NCBI GenBank assembly: GCA_023459495.1
Contig: JAEWTL010000069.1
Location: 1-7,312 of the forward strand
DNA length: 7,312 nt
Direction: 5' to 3'
Origin: Bacillota bacterium
Lineage (GTDB): Bacteria > Bacillota > Clostridia > Christensenellales > SZUA-584
Positions 5,880 through 7,312 of the stretch are shown piece after piece; position 1 is the stretch's first letter; every line of letters begins with the position of its first letter. The notes below the pieces were generated by a model. That model searched no databases, was not told where the DNA came from, and worked only from the letters and a program-made list of their open reading frames with translations. The translations under genes and the position numbers were made by a program.

Positions 5880-6771
5880 AGCCCCCGAATGTCATTAAAG
5901 CTACTTTCTAAGTATGATTTAGACAAGTGGTAGTACTGCCTTTTTGTAAAAGCGGCATCGGAATGTCCCACAATTTCTTTCACTACATAATCTGGAAGAT
6001 TATGTTCAAAAAGTGTTGTTATGTAGTTATGCCTAAACATATGTGAAGTAATGTTTTCAATATTCTCATCAGGATAAGCGGCTTTTAAATCATTTAGCCA
6101 TCTTCGGTGCATTTTTTTAAAAGAAGTATGTGTATGTGGGAGGCCTGTTGTCTTTTGAGTGAAAATATAATCATCGTCATGGCCTTTCTTTTGAATTAAT
6201 AAGGATAAAAGTTTTTCTGGTATGGGTACTGCTCTAAATCCGTTCTCAGTTTTGGGTTCTTTTATGATTGGTGCATTTTGCTTAAAAGCGATCGCTTTAT
6301 GTATGTTTAATATCTGTTTATCAAAATCAATGTCATTCCATTGCAAGGCCAATGCCTCTCCACGACGAATACCAGTATAAAAAAGAGTTAGAAAATAAAG
6401 CTGATACTCATGTTCAAAAGCCAAAAGCTTCTCGATAGAGTTTTCCGAAATAGCATTTCTGCGATTATATTTTGTATTGCTGGGCAAAGTGAGCAACAAT
6501 GCAGGATTTTTTCAGTATATTCTTGAATCAGTGCATGCCGATATATTTGAGTAATGACAACTTTCAGCTTGTGAAGTTGACTTTTTGAGTATCCTTCCGC
6601 ATTCTTATCGTTAATAACCTTTTGGAGGTTCGCGTATTTTATATCTTGAAAACTCAGCTGGTGAATGGTGCTTAATAAATTAATGCAGCATTTATAATTC
6701 ACCTGTGTTGAATATGATATGGCACCCTTGTGGGTTTCCATCCATTCTTGTGCAACTTCTAAAAATGTCAT
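5873..6771 (-). pseudogene. int: Tyrosine recombinase/integrase, interrupted by a frameshift
   Basis: Start ATG at 6771 with AAGGAG 7 nt upstream. Joining the two frames across the A6 run at 6507-6512 (one base short) gives 299 residues. Residues 1-90 are a SAM-like core-binding domain. The catalytic domain follows with TGIRRGEAL (133-141, R136), K174 in EPKTENGFRAVPI, HMFR (H244, R247), GHSD (H270) and QYYH (279-282, nucleophile Y280). It lacks the extra N-terminal arm-binding domain of Tn916-type integrases (about 400 residues). In frame 0 translation ends at 6388, giving about 127 residues without any catalytic residue. The C-terminal part (5873-6499) has no ATG or ribosome binding site. 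The gene ends inside the tRNA-Lys core, as expected for the recombinase of that site. The shift may be real inactivation, slippage-dependent expression or a homopolymer sequencing error. Confidence 0.9.
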
Positions 6772-6850
6772 GATATGTCTCCTTAAATGTGATAGTGCAT
6801 CAATAGCGAGTATTATTTTACAACATTCTATAAAAGCGGAGAATAAACCA

Positions 6851-7111
6851 ATGAAAATTGAAGTATTCAAACTCGCCATATATAATAATCCGACCATAAA
6901 GGCGAAGGCGTCCATTACAATTGAAGACGCACTGGCCATAAACGATATAGTTCTTAAACAAACCGATAAAGGGAAGTATATCATAAATTTTCCTACAAAG
7001 GAAAAACAGGGTGAACGATACAACGTCGTCCACCCTGTTTCTTTAAAAGTACGAAACCAGATACTTAGTACCATACTTGCAGCATATCTAAATAAGCTGC
7101 AGGAGGAATAA
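6851..7111 (+). CDS. SpoVG family protein
   Basis: An 86-residue protein of the SpoVG family, small dimeric DNA/RNA-binding regulators. It matches the family along its length: a starting beta strand (IEVFKLAIYN), KAKASITIEDALAINDIVL (17-35), a short glycine turn and YIINFPTKEKQGERYNVVHP (43-62), then a C-terminal helix (about 65-84). GCGGAG lies 9 nt before the ATG. It is divergent from the integrase with only 79 bp between starts. It precedes parA by 27 bp, so the two are probably co-transcribed. Element-borne SpoVG paralogues beside ParA occur on integrative or conjugative elements of gut Clostridia (general knowledge). Here it is more likely an element regulator than the sporulation or septation gene of the host, so I give no symbol. 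Confidence 0.85.
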   Translation: MKIEVFKLAIYNNPTIKAKASITIEDALAINDIVLKQTDKGKYIINFPTKEKQGERYNVVHPVSLKVRNQILSTILAAYLNKLQEE

Positions 7112-7138
7112 ACCAATACTGACAATGGAGGAAAACAC

Positions 7139-7312
7139 ATGAAAACAATCGCGGTAATCAACATCAAGGGCGGCGTAGGAAAAACCATTTCAGCCGTCAA
7201 CATTGGCGCTATCCTCAATGCCCAGGGCAAACGGGTGCTGCTGGTGGATTTAGACGCCCAGGCCAATGCCACGCAGCTGCTTAACTGTTACGGTAAAGGG
7301 GACGGCTCCATT
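7139..7312 (+). CDS. parA: ParA/Soj family partition ATPase (5' part, runs off the window)
   Basis: The first 58 residues of a ParA-type Walker ATPase: MKTIAVINIKGGVGKTISAV begins with the deviant Walker A motif KGGVGKT (10-16, signature lysine K10), followed by the switch I/A' strand VLLVDLDAQANAT. These proteins bind DNA nonspecifically as ATP dimers and, with a ParB and centromere sites, segregate plasmids, phage-plasmids or excised integrative elements. GGAGG lies 7 nt upstream of the ATG. The GC-rich codon use differs from the AT-rich integrase and SpoVG genes beside it. A ParB gene would be expected just beyond the window edge but cannot be seen. Confidence 0.93.
   Translation, partial: MKTIAVINIKGGVGKTISAVNIGAILNAQGKRVLLVDLDAQANATQLLNCYGKGDGSI

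Noticed and set aside
6719..7111. Longer 130-codon start for the SpoVG-family gene
   Set aside because: The extra 44 codons overlap the integrase start antisense and do not match the SpoVG family, whose N-terminus fits the ATG at 6851 with its own ribosome binding site.
1..7312. CRISPR array, insertion sequence or retron
   Set aside because: No regularly spaced direct repeats, no transposase motifs and no reverse transcriptase motif were seen on either strand.

Overview
The window looks like Bacillota (Clostridia-type) DNA at a junction between mobile elements. This rests on the strong AAGGAG-type ribosome binding sites, the SpoVG and Soj/ParA-type genes, a GH25 endolysin with a toxin-secretion/phage-lysis-type holin, and a tRNA-Lys 3' half of Bacillus/Clostridium type. 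No species can be named from the sequence alone. Base composition changes sharply. The lysis block (1-1850) and the start of parA (from 7139) are GC-rich, while about 1900-7110 is AT-rich.

Left block, 1-1904: the end of a prophage late region. It holds the last 40 codons of an unidentified phage protein, a four-helix membrane protein of the putative ABC-transporter type IV (CmpB-like) family, a holin and a GH25 lysozyme endolysin. The holin and lysin are 3 bp apart. One hairpin terminator lies before the holin and a very strong one closes the lysin.

Middle block, 1905-5743: an AT-rich anti-phage cargo operon on the same strand. A well-formed sigma-A-type promoter (TTGTAA, 17 bp, TATAAT) lies about 190 nt upstream of a SIR2-family NADase-like gene. 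This is followed 20 nt later by a HerA-type hexameric ATPase gene, and that gene overlaps by 8 nt a 73-codon KTSC-domain gene. The first two genes match the known SIR2-HerA (Gao_Her_SIR / Nezha-type) defence system, in which the two proteins form a complex that depletes NAD+ during phage infection. The co-translated KTSC gene is not, to my knowledge, a described core component and is the most interesting novelty candidate here. A long symmetric hairpin terminator ends the unit.

Right block, 5744-7312: a 12-bp inverted repeat, then 45 bp identical in layout to the 3' half of tRNA-Lys(UUU), from the anticodon loop through CCA, on the minus strand. The stop codon of a minus-strand tyrosine integrase lies inside that anticodon loop, so this is an attachment-site core. 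The integrase reading frame is broken by one missing base in an A6 run (6507-6512). Divergent from it, on the plus strand, are a SpoVG-family gene and the start of a ParA-family ATPase, an arrangement seen at one end of integrative/conjugative or plasmid-like elements of gut Clostridia. The missing 5' half of the tRNA means one of three things: the left junction of an element extending to the right, the internal junction of two tandem elements, or the attP of a circular genome. The window cannot decide among these.
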